From contig WASS01000026.1 of assembly GCA_009712635.1 (NCBI GenBank), positions 93,738-157,737 of the forward strand: a stretch of 64,000 nt of DNA, given 5' to 3'. Position numbers and translations under genes: made by a program. The stretch is from Hungatella sp. (GTDB lineage: Bacteria > Bacillota > Clostridia > Lachnospirales > Lachnospiraceae). Shown here one piece after another: positions 20,258 through 28,487 of the stretch. Position 1 is the stretch's first letter. Every line of letters starts with the position of its first letter. Below the pieces are notes generated by a model, which saw only the letters and a list, made by a program, of their open reading frames with translations, was not told the origin of the DNA and made no database searches.

Positions 20258-20298
20258 AAATGGGGTCCGGCTCCTTATTAAAAGGACGGATCCCATTT
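20258..20298. terminator. Bidirectional terminator thiI / HPr-like gene
   Basis: AAATGGGGTCCG (20258-20269) pairs with CGGATCCCATTT (20287-20298), with one G-U pair, between convergent genes; A/T runs on both sides. Confidence 0.75.
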
Positions 20299-20319
20299 CT
20301 CAAATAACTCTTAATCAAG

Positions 20320-20553
20320 TTAATCTACAATATATGGAGATAAAATGTTTAAGATTTCATCGACAGCGCTTTCGGAATGAATATTTAAATCAATCGGCTT
20401 GGATAAATCCAGGCTGAAAATACCCATAATGGATTTTGCATCGATCACATATCTACCGGAAACAAGATCAAAGTCTGTATCAAATTTTGTCAGGTCATTT
20501 ACGAAAGATTTTACTTTGTCGATGGAATTTAAAGATATACGAACTGTTTTCAT
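20320..20553 (-). CDS. HPr-like protein without the catalytic histidine
   Basis: The 77 aa fit the HPr fold of PTS phosphocarriers end to end. The regulatory serine region is intact (KSIMGIFSLDLSKP, Ser41 matching Ser46 of HPr). The GIHARPA active-site segment is replaced by S-I-D-K-V-K-S, so the PEP-dependent phosphorylation site (His15) is absent, with Asp at its place. Bacillus Crh also lost this histidine and acts in carbon catabolite control through Ser46-P. A Crh-like regulatory role is therefore plausible but unproven. It is a single gene with its own promoter and terminator. Confidence 0.8.
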   Translation of the reverse strand: MKTVRISLNSIDKVKSFVNDLTKFDTDFDLVSGRYVIDAKSIMGIFSLDLSKPIDLNIHSESAVDEILNILSPYIVD

Positions 20554-20615
20554 GTGAAAAACCTCCTTGCGTGAGCTCTTTTATTAATCAGGGAACCGCC
20601 CCCTTTTTCACTTCA

Positions 20616-20644
20616 ATACTACTGATTTATTGTATAAAAGTCAA
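20616..20644 (-). promoter_or_regulatory. Promoter of the HPr-like gene
   Basis: Minus strand: TTGACT (20639-20644), 17-nt spacer, TAGTAT (20616-20621), about 60 bp before the start codon. Confidence 0.6.
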
Positions 20645-20703
20645 TGGTAATTTTACATGAAAATACTGAAAATTTAAGCAATATTTAGATAGGAGAAAAT
20701 AAA

Positions 20704-22023
20704 ATGAGAAAGGCAGCCCTGCATAACCTTGGGTGCAAGGTAAATTCATATGAAACAGAAGCAATGCAGCAGCTTTTGGAAAACGCAGGCTATGAGATCG
20801 TACCATTTGCAGAGGGAGCAGACGTTTATATTATCAACACCTGTTCTGTAACCAACATTGCTGACCGAAAATCCAGACAGATGCTTCACCGCGCCAAGAA
20901 AATGAATCCCGGTGCAGTCGTTATTGCAGCCGGATGTTATGTCCAGGCAGCAGGTGAAGAACTGAAAAAAGACGAAGCAGTGGATCTGGTGATAGGAAAT
21001 AATAAAAAGACAGAGCTGGTTTCCATTCTGGAGGATTACTTTGCACAGAATAAAGTGACAGAGGAAGAGACAGTGATTGACATCAGCCATACCGCTGAAT
21101 ATGAGAACCTTTCCATCAGCCGGATCGGTGATCACACCAGAGCATTTGTAAAGGTGCAGGACGGCTGCAATCAGTTCTGCAGTTACTGCATCATCCCTTA
21201 CACCAGAGGACGGGTCAGAAGCAGAAAGCCCCAGGAAGTGGTGGAAGAAATCACACGGCTGGCGGCTCTGGGATATGAGGAAGCTGTTTTAACGGGAATT
21301 CATTTAAGCTCTTACGGCATGGATTTTCCGGCAGAGGAGAGAATCGGCCTGCTGGAATTAATTATAAAAGTACATGAAATACCGGAAATCAAACGAATCC
21401 GTCTGGGTTCCCTGGAACCAAGGATTATAACCGAAGAATTTGCCACAGCTCTTGCCGGTATGGAAAAGATATGTCCTCATTTCCACCTGTCTTTGCAAAG
21501 CGGCTGTGATGCCACGTTAAAGCGTATGAACCGGAGATATAGCACCAAAGAATACTTAACAGGCTGTGAGCTTCTTCGCAGTGCATTTAAGAATCCTGCC
21601 ATAACAACCGATATCATAGTAGGGTTTCCCGGGGAAACCGACGCTGAATTTGAAACCACCAGAGAATATTTAAAGAAACTACAGTTTTACGAAATGCATG
21701 TGTTTAAATATTCGGTCAGAAACGGCACCAGAGCGGCAGATATGCCGGATCAGATCCCGGAATCTGTAAAAACAAAACGAAGCGGTGAGCTTCTGTCTCT
21801 GGAGCGGGAGATGTCACTTTCTTACCGTGAATCTCATTTGGGAAGTCAGACCGAAGTGCTGATGGAAGAGGAATATGAGGTGGATGGAAAGCGTTACGTG
21901 ATTGGCCATACAAAAGAATATATCAAAGCAGCAGTGCCTTTTGAAGAAGGATTAAAAGGCAGGATGATAAAGGGAACTTTATGGAAAATGCTGACAGATG
22001 AAATCATATTTTTAAAATGTTAA
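20704..22023 (+). CDS. mtaB: tRNA t6A methylthiotransferase MtaB
   Basis: MtaB converts t6A37 to ms2t6A37 in ANN-decoding tRNAs. The 439 aa have the N-terminal UPF0004 domain with three cluster cysteines (NLGCKVNSYE, INTCSVTN, AAGCYVQ), a radical SAM core with CNQFCSYC, and a C-terminal TRAM domain. It is preceded by AGGAGAAAATAAA. Length and motif order are canonical. Confidence 0.95.
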   Translation: MRKAALHNLGCKVNSYETEAMQQLLENAGYEIVPFAEGADVYIINTCSVTNIADRKSRQMLHRAKKMNPGAVVIAAGCYVQAAGEELKKDEAVDLVIGNNKKTELVSILEDYFAQNKVTEEETVIDISHTAEYENLSISRIGDHTRAFVKVQDGCNQFCSYCIIPYTRGRVRSRKPQEVVEEITRLAALGYEEAVLTGIHLSSYGMDFPAEERIGLLELIIKVHEIPEIKRIRLGSLEPRIITEEFATALAGMEKICPHFHLSLQSGCDATLKRMNRRYSTKEYLTGCELLRSAFKNPAITTDIIVGFPGETDAEFETTREYLKKLQFYEMHVFKYSVRNGTRAADMPDQIPESVKTKRSGELLSLEREMSLSYRESHLGSQTEVLMEEEYEVDGKRYVIGHTKEYIKAAVPFEEGLKGRMIKGTLWKMLTDEIIFLKC

Positions 22024-22103
22024 GAGACAAAAATTATTTTTGTCTTGCCGAATCCATGATTATGGTTTAAAATAAAGGAGAACAGTTAAAGGACGTGAGA
22101 AAC

Positions 22104-22364
22104 ATGGGCGATATTCATAATACACAATTTTTTAAAGCAGTCCAGGAAAATAAGCTGGACGTAAGTCAGGTACTGGAACAGGTTTATATTGCCCTCACAG
22201 AAAAAGGCTATAATCCGGTTAACCAGATTGTGGGGTATATTATGTCAGGTGACCCTACCTATATCACCAGCCATAAGAATGCCAGAAGTCTGATCATGAA
22301 AGTGGAACGGGACGAGATTCTGGAAGAACTGATGCGGGTATATATTGATACGAAGTTAAAGTAA
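22104..22364 (+). CDS. ireB: IreB family regulatory phosphoprotein (DUF965)
   Basis: The 86 aa contain the nearly invariant NPVNQIVGYIMSGDPTYITSHKNAR block. In Enterococcus, IreB is a substrate of the PASTA kinase IreK and modulates cephalosporin resistance. I choose ATG 22104, 10 nt after AAAGGA; a GTG nine bases upstream is possible but poorly spaced. It stands first in the ireB-ruvX-DUF1292 order, homologous to Bacillus yrzL-yrrK-yrzB. A terminator-like hairpin and the repeat array now separate it from ruvX. Confidence 0.92.
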   Translation: MGDIHNTQFFKAVQENKLDVSQVLEQVYIALTEKGYNPVNQIVGYIMSGDPTYITSHKNARSLIMKVERDEILEELMRVYIDTKLK

Positions 22365-22427
22365 TGACGCCTTTTGGTGTCAGTCGGGTAGGTTTCAACT
22401 CTATAAGACCTTTGCAATGCGTTACAG

Positions 22428-22473
22428 CTGTCAGATGAAGTGGTAAGAGGCGGAGTCTGGCAGTTTGTTTTTA
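22428..22473 (+). terminator. Likely ireB terminator
   Basis: CTGTCAGA (22428-22435) pairs with TCTGGCAG (22456-22463, one G-U) and is followed by TTTGTTTTTA. A smaller hairpin TGACGCC-TTTT-GGTGTCA sits right at the ireB stop. The 22365-22504 interval shows no gene. Confidence 0.6.
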
Positions 22474-22504
22474 TCTAGTTGGCTGCGAACCAGCTTTGTT
22501 TTGT

Positions 22505-22691
22505 TGTCCAAAAAGCATGGACAGGAAAGAGGAGCGTTCTAACGAACATACCTTTATGTCCAGAAAGCATGGACAGGAAAGAGGAACGTTCTAACGAACA
22601 TACCTTTATGTCCAGAAAGCGTGGACAGGAAAGAGGAACGTCCAATGGACATACCTTTATGTCCAGAAAGCATGGACAGGAAAGAGGAAAT
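22505..22691 (+). repeat. Tandem array of SD-bearing hairpin repeats
   Basis: Four copies start at 22505, 22557, 22609 and 22660 (periods 52, 52 and 51 bp). Each has TGTCCA-N7-TGGACA, then GGAAAGAGGA, and the copies are joined by a second mini-hairpin and ATACCTTTA. The mini-hairpin is GTTC-TAAC-GAAC twice and GTCC-AAT-GGAC once: both arms change together, which keeps pairing. The last copy supplies the ribosome binding site of ruvX. A fifth copy precedes rsmE at 17084. Confidence 0.9.
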
Positions 22692-23132
22692 ATGAGAATC
22701 ATGGGACTTGATTACGGTTCTAAGACTGTGGGAGTTGCAGTTTCCGACTTACTGGGTATAACTGCCCAGGGTGTGGAGACAATTACGAGAGAAGAAGAAA
22801 ATAAACTGAGAAGAACCTGTGCCCGGATTGAGGAACTGATTCAGGATTATGAGATTGAAACCATTGTTTTGGGTTATCCTAAGAATATGAATAACACGGC
22901 TGGAGACAGAGCTAAAAAGACTGAGGAATTTAAAGAAATGCTGGAACGCCGGACAGGACTTTCTGTGGTTTTATGGGATGAGCGACTGACTACAGCCGCT
23001 TCTGAGAGAATTTTAATGGAGAGCGGTGTGAGACGGGAAAACCGGAAAGCAGTCATTGACAAGGTGGCAGCAGGATTGATTCTGCAGGGATATTTAGACA
23101 GTTTAAAACGGGAGACAGGCAATGAACAGTGA
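22692..23132 (+). CDS. ruvX: RuvX/YqgF RNase H-fold protein
   Basis: The 146-aa protein of the YqgF family begins [16 protein letters not shown], the first beta-strand/acidic motif of the RNase H fold, and carries WDERLTT and a C-terminal D-K-V-A-A segment. Family members act in 16S rRNA 5' maturation or as Holliday junction resolvases. The start at 22692 is 5-7 nt after the repeat-borne GGAAAGAGGA. The frame is open upstream through the repeats, but those codons are not family sequence. It overlaps the DUF1292 gene by 11 bp. Confidence 0.93.
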   Translation: MRIMGLDYGSKTVGVAVSDLLGITAQGVETITREEENKLRRTCARIEELIQDYEIETIVLGYPKNMNNTAGDRAKKTEEFKEMLERRTGLSVVLWDERLTTAASERILMESGVRRENRKAVIDKVAAGLILQGYLDSLKRETGNEQ

Positions 23133-23403
23133 AGAGAGAAAAATCACCCTGACCAATGACGATGGGGATGAAATTGTTTTTTATGTTTTAGAAGAAACCA
23201 GAATTAATGGTATGAATTATCTGTTGGTAACTGATTCCACAGATGAGGACGAAGAAGGAGAATGTTACATCTTAAAAGACATGTCAAAGCAGAATGAAGA
23301 AGAAGCTTTGTATGAGTTTGTTGAGGATGATAACGAGATAGATTATTTATTTAAAATATTTTCCGAACTGCTTGACGGAGCGGATGTGGATATTGAAAAA
23401 TGA
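23122..23403 (+). CDS. DUF1292 family acidic protein
   Basis: The 93-residue strongly acidic protein matches DUF1292 (Bacillus YrzB) by the [26 protein letters not shown] pattern region. The function is unknown. It overlaps ruvX and is followed 25 bp later by fur, so it is cotranscribed. Conserved position between ruvX and the mltG/trmR/trhP group. Confidence 0.88.
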   Translation: MNSEERKITLTNDDGDEIVFYVLEETRINGMNYLLVTDSTDEDEEGECYILKDMSKQNEEEALYEFVEDDNEIDYLFKIFSELLDGADVDIEK

Positions 23404-23428
23404 TGGTAAGTGATTGAGGGACTGTTGT

Positions 23429-23893
23429 ATGGAACAGGAAGTTTTTAAAGATATGCTTCGAAAAAAAGGACTCAAGGTGACCAATCAGCGTATGCTGGTG
23501 CTGGAACTCATGGCTGAGCGTCCGGGAGAACATCTGACTGCAGAGGAGATTTATGATCTGGCCAGACAGAGCTGCCCGGAGATCGGACTTGCCACGATTT
23601 ACAGGACTGTACAGGTGCTGGTGGATTTGTCAGTGATTGATAAGGTCAGCTTTGATGATGGATTTGCCCGCTACGAACTGGGGGGCTTTAATCGTGAGTC
23701 CGGACACCACCACCACCATGCCATTTGCAGCCGATGCCAAAAAGTATTTTCCTTTAAGGGCGACCTTTTAGATACTCTGGAACAGGCACTTCTTGATACA
23801 GAGGGGTTTATGGTAACAGATCATGAAGTGAAACTTCACGGGTACTGCAGGGAATGCCGGGAAAAAATGGAAGAAGATCAGGACGGGAAATAA
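23429..23893 (+). CDS. fur: Fur family transcriptional regulator
   Basis: The 154-aa metal- or peroxide-sensing repressor has an N-terminal winged helix (~15-80; LATIYRTVQVLVDLSVI) and a C-terminal dimerisation domain with a His-rich metal site GHHHHHAIC and paired CxxC motifs (CSRC, CREC), which would hold structural zinc. Start ATG 23429 follows GAGGGA; a TTG 15 bp upstream is less likely. Fur versus PerR cannot be decided by eye. It is an insertion relative to the Bacillus order. Confidence 0.9.
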   Translation: MEQEVFKDMLRKKGLKVTNQRMLVLELMAERPGEHLTAEEIYDLARQSCPEIGLATIYRTVQVLVDLSVIDKVSFDDGFARYELGGFNRESGHHHHHAICSRCQKVFSFKGDLLDTLEQALLDTEGFMVTDHEVKLHGYCRECREKMEEDQDGK

Positions 23894-23911
23894 TAAAACG
23901 GAGGTAAAAGA

Positions 23912-25579
23912 TTGAAGAAACAAGACAGCAACGCGAAAGTAAAAATCATTCCCTTAGGAGGAATGGAGCAGATTGGTATGAATATCACTGCTTTTGAATA
24001 CGAGGACAGCATCATTGTTGTGGACTGCGGACTGGCATTTCCGTCAGATGATATGCTTGGAATCGACCTGGTAATCCCGGATGTTTCCTATTTGAAACAA
24101 AATATTAACAAAGTAAAGGGATTTGTTATCACCCATGGTCACGAGGATCATATTGGTGCGCTCCCTTATATTTTAAAAGAGATCAATGTGCCGGTTTATG
24201 GTACCAAACTGACCATCGCATTAATCGAGAACAAATTAAAAGAACATAATCTTTTGAAAAACACCAAGAGAAAGGTGATTAAACATGGTCAGTCTATTAA
24301 TTTAGGCTGCTTCCGTATTGAATTCATCAAAACAAACCATAGCATCGCCGATGCATCTGCCCTCGCTATTTTCTCACCGGCAGGTGTAATTCTTCATACA
24401 GGAGACTTTAAGATTGACTATACTCCCGTTTTTGGAGAACCGGCAGATTTAGAGCGTTTTGCAGAACTTGGAAAAAAAGGCGTGCTTGCCCTCATGTGTG
24501 ACAGTACCAACGCCATGAGACCAGGCTTTACCCAGTCGGAAAAGACGGTTGGTAAGACCTTTGACAATATATTTGCGGACCATAAGAATAACCGTATCAT
24601 AGTGGCAACCTTTGCATCCAATGTGGACCGTGTGCAGCAGGTAATCAATTCCGCTGCCAAGAACGGACGTAAAGTTGTAGTTGAAGGAAGAAGTATGGTC
24701 AATGTAATCGGTACGGCCAGTGAACTGGGTTACATTGATATCCCGGAAGGCACATTAATTGACATTGATCAGCTGAAGAATTATCCCGATGAGCAGACTG
24801 TGTTAATTACTACGGGAAGCCAGGGAGAATCCATGGCAGCTCTTTCCCGTATGGCTGGAAGTACTCATAAAAAGGTTTCCATTAAGCCAAATGACGTGAT
24901 TATATTAAGCTCTAACCCGATTCCTGGCAATGAAAAAGCAGTTTCCAAAGTAGTAAACGAGCTTTCCATGAAGGGTGCTGAGGTAATCTGCGAAGATACC
25001 CACGTATCCGGACACGCATGTCAGGAAGAAATTAAGCTTATGTATGCCCTGGTTCGTCCTCAGTATGCGATTCCGGTACATGGAGAATACCGTCACTTAA
25101 TTGCACAAAAGAGTGTGGTTCAGTCCATGGGTATTCCTAAAGAGAACGTAATTATCATGTCCTCCGGTGATGTAGTGGAGCTGGGATCAGAATCCTGGAA
25201 AGTAGTAGATCACGTTCAGTCCGGAGGTATCCTGGTAGACGGACTTGGAGTTGGTGATGTAGGAAATATCGTATTAAGAGACAGACAGAATCTGGCACAG
25301 AACGGAATTATTGTGGTTGTGCTGACTCTGGAGAAATATTCCAATCAGCTTCTTGCAGGTCCTGACATTGTATCCAGAGGATTTGTATATGTAAGAGAAT
25401 CTGAGGATCTGATGGAAGAGGCAAGAGCCATTGTAAATGATGCAGTTCAGGACTGCCTGGAACGCAAAATCAATGACTGGGGTAAAATCAAGAATATTAT
25501 CCGGGACAGCTTAAGCGATTTCCTTTGGAAGCGCATGAAGCGTAATCCCATGATTCTGCCGATCATTATGGAGGTTTAG
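23912..25579 (+). CDS. rnjA: Ribonuclease J
   Basis: RNase J is a metallo-beta-lactamase/beta-CASP exo- and endoribonuclease central to mRNA decay and rRNA maturation in Firmicutes. The 555 aa show the zinc motif THGHEDHIG (~71), HTGDFKID, the beta-CASP motifs and the C-terminal domain. Start is TTG behind GGAGG. Only one RNase J gene is seen in the window. Confidence 0.95.
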   Translation: MKKQDSNAKVKIIPLGGMEQIGMNITAFEYEDSIIVVDCGLAFPSDDMLGIDLVIPDVSYLKQNINKVKGFVITHGHEDHIGALPYILKEINVPVYGTKLTIALIENKLKEHNLLKNTKRKVIKHGQSINLGCFRIEFIKTNHSIADASALAIFSPAGVILHTGDFKIDYTPVFGEPADLERFAELGKKGVLALMCDSTNAMRPGFTQSEKTVGKTFDNIFADHKNNRIIVATFASNVDRVQQVINSAAKNGRKVVVEGRSMVNVIGTASELGYIDIPEGTLIDIDQLKNYPDEQTVLITTGSQGESMAALSRMAGSTHKKVSIKPNDVIILSSNPIPGNEKAVSKVVNELSMKGAEVICEDTHVSGHACQEEIKLMYALVRPQYAIPVHGEYRHLIAQKSVVQSMGIPKENVIIMSSGDVVELGSESWKVVDHVQSGGILVDGLGVGDVGNIVLRDRQNLAQNGIIVVVLTLEKYSNQLLAGPDIVSRGFVYVRESEDLMEEARAIVNDAVQDCLERKINDWGKIKNIIRDSLSDFLWKRMKRNPMILPIIMEV

Positions 25580-25625
25580 GAGTTTTATTAAACTCCTGCC
25601 TTTAAGGCGAAAGGAATGGATCGTT

Positions 25626-26021
25626 ATGAGCCGGACAACGAATGAGATAAATAAAATAACAGGAGCGATCATAGCCATATCCTCCAGACTTATCATTTTT
25701 GCACTGGTCGTAATGCTGCTGTATGAGGGTGTGACCAGAGGCTATGATTTTGGTCATGAGATATTCTATGCCTCCGCAGTTGAACAAAAACCCGGTCAGG
25801 ATAAGAACATCACTGTGGAAAAGGGTGCATCAGCTGGGCGGGTAGCCAGACTTTTAAAGGGAAGCGGCTTAATTGCCAATGAATATTCCTTTATCATACA
25901 GGCAGAGTTCTTTGATTATAAGGTGAATCCGGGTATCTATACCTTTAATACTTCCATGACCTCCAAGGAGATCCTTCAGATGATGAATGATAATACGGAG
26001 GAAAAGAAAGAGAAACAATGA
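25626..26021 (+). CDS. Short MltG-like membrane protein
   Basis: This 131-residue protein has one membrane helix (~15-40) and a LysM-like/YceG N-terminal segment (ITVEKGASAGRVARLLKGSGLI, NPGIYTFNTSMTSKEILQMM). It stops before the YceG catalytic domain, which carries the glutamate of the endolytic transglycosylase MltG. It occupies the position of Bacillus yrrL (mltG), just before trmR. It may be a reduced scaffold or regulator rather than an enzyme. The stop overlaps trmR by 4 bp. Confidence 0.8.
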   Translation: MSRTTNEINKITGAIIAISSRLIIFALVVMLLYEGVTRGYDFGHEIFYASAVEQKPGQDKNITVEKGASAGRVARLLKGSGLIANEYSFIIQAEFFDYKVNPGIYTFNTSMTSKEILQMMNDNTEEKKEKQ

Positions 26022-26683
26022 TTGTTAACGACAGGATAACGGAATATATAAAATCTCTGGAGACAGACCGCAACGGTCTTCTTACAGAGATTGGAGAAAA
26101 GGCAAGAATGGAAGGCGTTCCGGTAATCCGGGAAGAAACCGCCGCTTTTTTACAGACAATGACTGCCGCCATGCAGCCACAGGCCATATTGGAGGTGGGA
26201 ACAGCGGTCGGATACTCTGCTCTTTTGATGGCAGAGGTTATGCCCCGTGATTGCCATATTACAACCATAGAAAAATACGAGAAAAGAATTCCCCAGGCGA
26301 AGTCGAACTTTGAAAAAGCCGGAGAAACGGATCGGATTACCCTGTATGAAGGGGATGCCGAGGAGGTATTAGAGGGGCTTAACGGCCCCTTTGACCTTGT
26401 CTTTTTAGATGCCGCCAAGGGCCAGTATTTAGTCTGGCTTCCCAGAATTCTTGAACTCTTAAGGCCAGGCGGAATGCTGATTTCAGATAATGTTCTTCAG
26501 GATGGGGATATTATAGAATCCCGCTATGCAGTAGAGCGGCGCAACCGGACCATTCACACCCGTATGCGGGAATATCTGTTTGAATTAAAGCATTGTGAAC
26601 AGCTTATTACATCGGTGGTTCCAATTGGAGACGGAATTACCGTCAGCATTTTAAAAGAGAAGTACGAGAGAGGAGTTTCATGA
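26018..26683 (+). CDS. trmR: tRNA 5-hydroxyuridine O-methyltransferase
   Basis: The 221-aa SAM-dependent O-methyltransferase shows EVGTAVGYSALLMAE (motif I), LDAAKGQY (acidic/metal site) and LISDNVLQDG. The gene order with the following U32 protein matches Bacillus yrrM-yrrN/O, where TrmR makes 5-methoxyuridine at the wobble position of tRNA. It could instead be an unassigned catechol-type methyltransferase, but the neighbour argues for TrmR. It overlaps both neighbours by 4 bp. Confidence 0.85.
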   Translation: MIVNDRITEYIKSLETDRNGLLTEIGEKARMEGVPVIREETAAFLQTMTAAMQPQAILEVGTAVGYSALLMAEVMPRDCHITTIEKYEKRIPQAKSNFEKAGETDRITLYEGDAEEVLEGLNGPFDLVFLDAAKGQYLVWLPRILELLRPGGMLISDNVLQDGDIIESRYAVERRNRTIHTRMREYLFELKHCEQLITSVVPIGDGITVSILKEKYERGVS

Positions 26684-27909
26684 GAAAGACCGAACTTTTG
26701 ATTCCGGCAGGCAGCCTGGAAGTATTAAAAACCGCAGTCATTTACGGTGCAGATGCTGTTTATATCGGAGGAGAAGCCTTTGGACTGCGCGCCAAGGCAA
26801 AAAACTTCACAAATGATGATATCCGGGAAGGAATTGCCTTTGCCCACAAACATGGGGTAAAAGTTTATATTACAGCCAATATTCTGGCTCACAACGATGA
26901 TCTTTCCGGAGTAGAGGAATATTTTAACGAATTAAAAGAAATAAAACCAGATGCGGTGATTATTTCCGATCCGGGTGTATTTGCCATTGCAAAACGGGTG
27001 ATTCCGGATATGGAGCTTCACATCAGCACCCAGGCCAACAATACAAACTACGGGACTTATCTGTTCTGGCATCAGCTGGGAGCAAAACGTGTGGTATCAG
27101 CCAGAGAACTGTCCCTTGCAGAGATTAAAGAAATCCGGGGAAAGATTCCGGAAGATTTAGAGATTGAAAGCTTTATACACGGAGCCATGTGTATGTCCTA
27201 TTCCGGCCGTTGCCTGCTGAGCAACTATATGACCGGCAGAGATGCAAACCAGGGAGCCTGTACCCATCCATGCAGATGGAAATATTCCATTGTGGAAGAA
27301 AAGCGCCCAGGCGAGTATATGCCGGTTTATGAAAATGAACGTGGGACTTATATCTTTAATTCCAAGGATTTATGCATGATTGAGTATATTCCGGAGATGA
27401 TGGATGCGGGAATTGACAGCTTTAAGATAGAAGGACGTATGAAAACGGCTCTTTATGTGGCAACGGTGGCAAGAACTTACCGGAAAGCCATTGATGATTA
27501 CAACAAAGATCCGGAACTTTATAAAGCCAATATGGACTGGTACCGTTCTGAAATCGGAAAATGTACCTACAGGGAATTTACAACCGGATTTTATTTTGGC
27601 AAACCCGATGAGACGACTCAGATCTACGACAACAATACCTATGTAAAAAATTACACCTATTTAGGCACGGTTCTGTCTGTTGATGAGAGAGGGTATGCAA
27701 AAATCGAGCAGAAAAACAAATTCACGGTGGGAGAGGCCATTGAGGTCATGAAGCCTGATGGAAGAAATATGGAAGCTATCGTTAAGGCTGTTTACGACGA
27801 GAAAGGAAACAGCATGGAAAGTGCTCCTCACCCCCAGCAGATTCTTTTTGTAGAACTAACGGTGGATCTGGAACAATATGACATCCTTCGCAGAAGTGAA
27901 TTGAAGTAA
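26680..27909 (+). CDS. trhP: U32 peptidase-like tRNA uridine 34 hydroxylase
   Basis: The 409 aa have the U32 TIM-barrel start (ELLIPAGSLEVLKTAVIYGADAV segment), the family signature ESFIHGAMCMSYSGRCLLS and a cysteine set including GACTHPCRWKY that would bind an Fe-S cluster. TrhP makes 5-hydroxyuridine at tRNA position 34 from prephenate-dependent chemistry, the substrate of TrmR encoded just upstream. Bacillus has two paralogues (yrrN, yrrO); here only one is present in the locus. Confidence 0.88.
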   Translation: MRKTELLIPAGSLEVLKTAVIYGADAVYIGGEAFGLRAKAKNFTNDDIREGIAFAHKHGVKVYITANILAHNDDLSGVEEYFNELKEIKPDAVIISDPGVFAIAKRVIPDMELHISTQANNTNYGTYLFWHQLGAKRVVSARELSLAEIKEIRGKIPEDLEIESFIHGAMCMSYSGRCLLSNYMTGRDANQGACTHPCRWKYSIVEEKRPGEYMPVYENERGTYIFNSKDLCMIEYIPEMMDAGIDSFKIEGRMKTALYVATVARTYRKAIDDYNKDPELYKANMDWYRSEIGKCTYREFTTGFYFGKPDETTQIYDNNTYVKNYTYLGTVLSVDERGYAKIEQKNKFTVGEAIEVMKPDGRNMEAIVKAVYDEKGNSMESAPHPQQILFVELTVDLEQYDILRRSELK

Positions 27910-27965
27910 AAAAGACAAGTAAGGAATAGGAAAGCAGTCGCTTCTTTATCCTTACTTGTCTTTTT
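27908..27965 (+). terminator. Terminator after trhP
   Basis: AAAAAGACAAGTAAGGA pairs with TCCTTACTTGTCTTTTT across a 23-nt loop, ending in a T-run. Confidence 0.9.
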
Positions 27966-28012
27966 CCCATTAATCAGATACCATAACAAATAAGTTGTTT
28001 AAAAAATAATAC

Positions 28013-28045
28013 TTGACAATTAGAATTCTAACTGTTAGAATTCAA
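28013..28045 (+). promoter_or_regulatory. marR promoter with overlapping operator pair
   Basis: TTGACA (28013-28018), 17-nt spacer, TAGAAT (28036-28041). The perfect palindrome TTAGAATTCTAA (28020-28031) fills the spacer and a second TTAGAATTCAA copy (28035-28045) covers the -10. This is the expected layout for MarR autorepression. Confidence 0.8.
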
Positions 28046-28070
28046 TTTGTTTCAAAAAGAGGGGAGATTT

Positions 28071-28487
28071 ATGTATCATAAATTAATGTTGGAAAACCAT
28101 ACAATGTTTACAAAACAAGTATATGAACAGTTGGCAGGCAGAGAACTTTCTTCAGGACAGCCAAAGATTCTGGAATATCTGTTTGAACATGACGGATCCG
28201 TACAAAAGGATATTGCACTGGCATGTGGAATAGAGCCGGCAACTGTTACCAGTCTCTTATCAAGAATGGAAAAGAGCGGAATCATTGAGCGAAAAATGCA
28301 AAATAATAATCGCAGGTTCTGGTATGTGTATTTAACAGAGAAAGGAAAGGAAGAAGCTGTTTATGTAAAAAAAGCATTTGATACTGTAAAAGAAACTGCA
28401 TTAAAAGATTTTACAAGCGATGAAAAAGAACAGTTTACAGAGTATTTAAGGCGAGTAAATAAGAATTTAAAGGAAGTATTATTTTGA
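28071..28487 (+). CDS. MarR family transcriptional regulator
   Basis: The 138-aa winged-helix regulator has the wHTH at ~45-100 (QKDIALACGIEPATVTSLLSRMEKSGII region and the wing NNNRRFWYVYLTEKGKEE). Start ATG at 28071 follows GAGGGGAGA. It overlaps the following membrane-kinase fusion by 4 bp and padC lies further down, so it probably represses this three-gene unit and is released by a phenolic acid or related ligand. The operator palindromes sit on its promoter. Confidence 0.9.
   Translation: MYHKLMLENHTMFTKQVYEQLAGRELSSGQPKILEYLFEHDGSVQKDIALACGIEPATVTSLLSRMEKSGIIERKMQNNNRRFWYVYLTEKGKEEAVYVKKAFDTVKETALKDFTSDEKEQFTEYLRRVNKNLKEVLF

Noticed and set aside
22479..22691. N-terminal extension of RuvX through the repeat array
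   Set aside because: The frame is open but encodes repeat-derived peptide (MSRK.GQERG) absent from the family, and the last repeat gives a perfect SD for ATG 22692.
22505..22691. CRISPR-like array
   Set aside because: The repeats are contiguous units of 51-52 bp without unique spacers, and there are no cas genes in the window.
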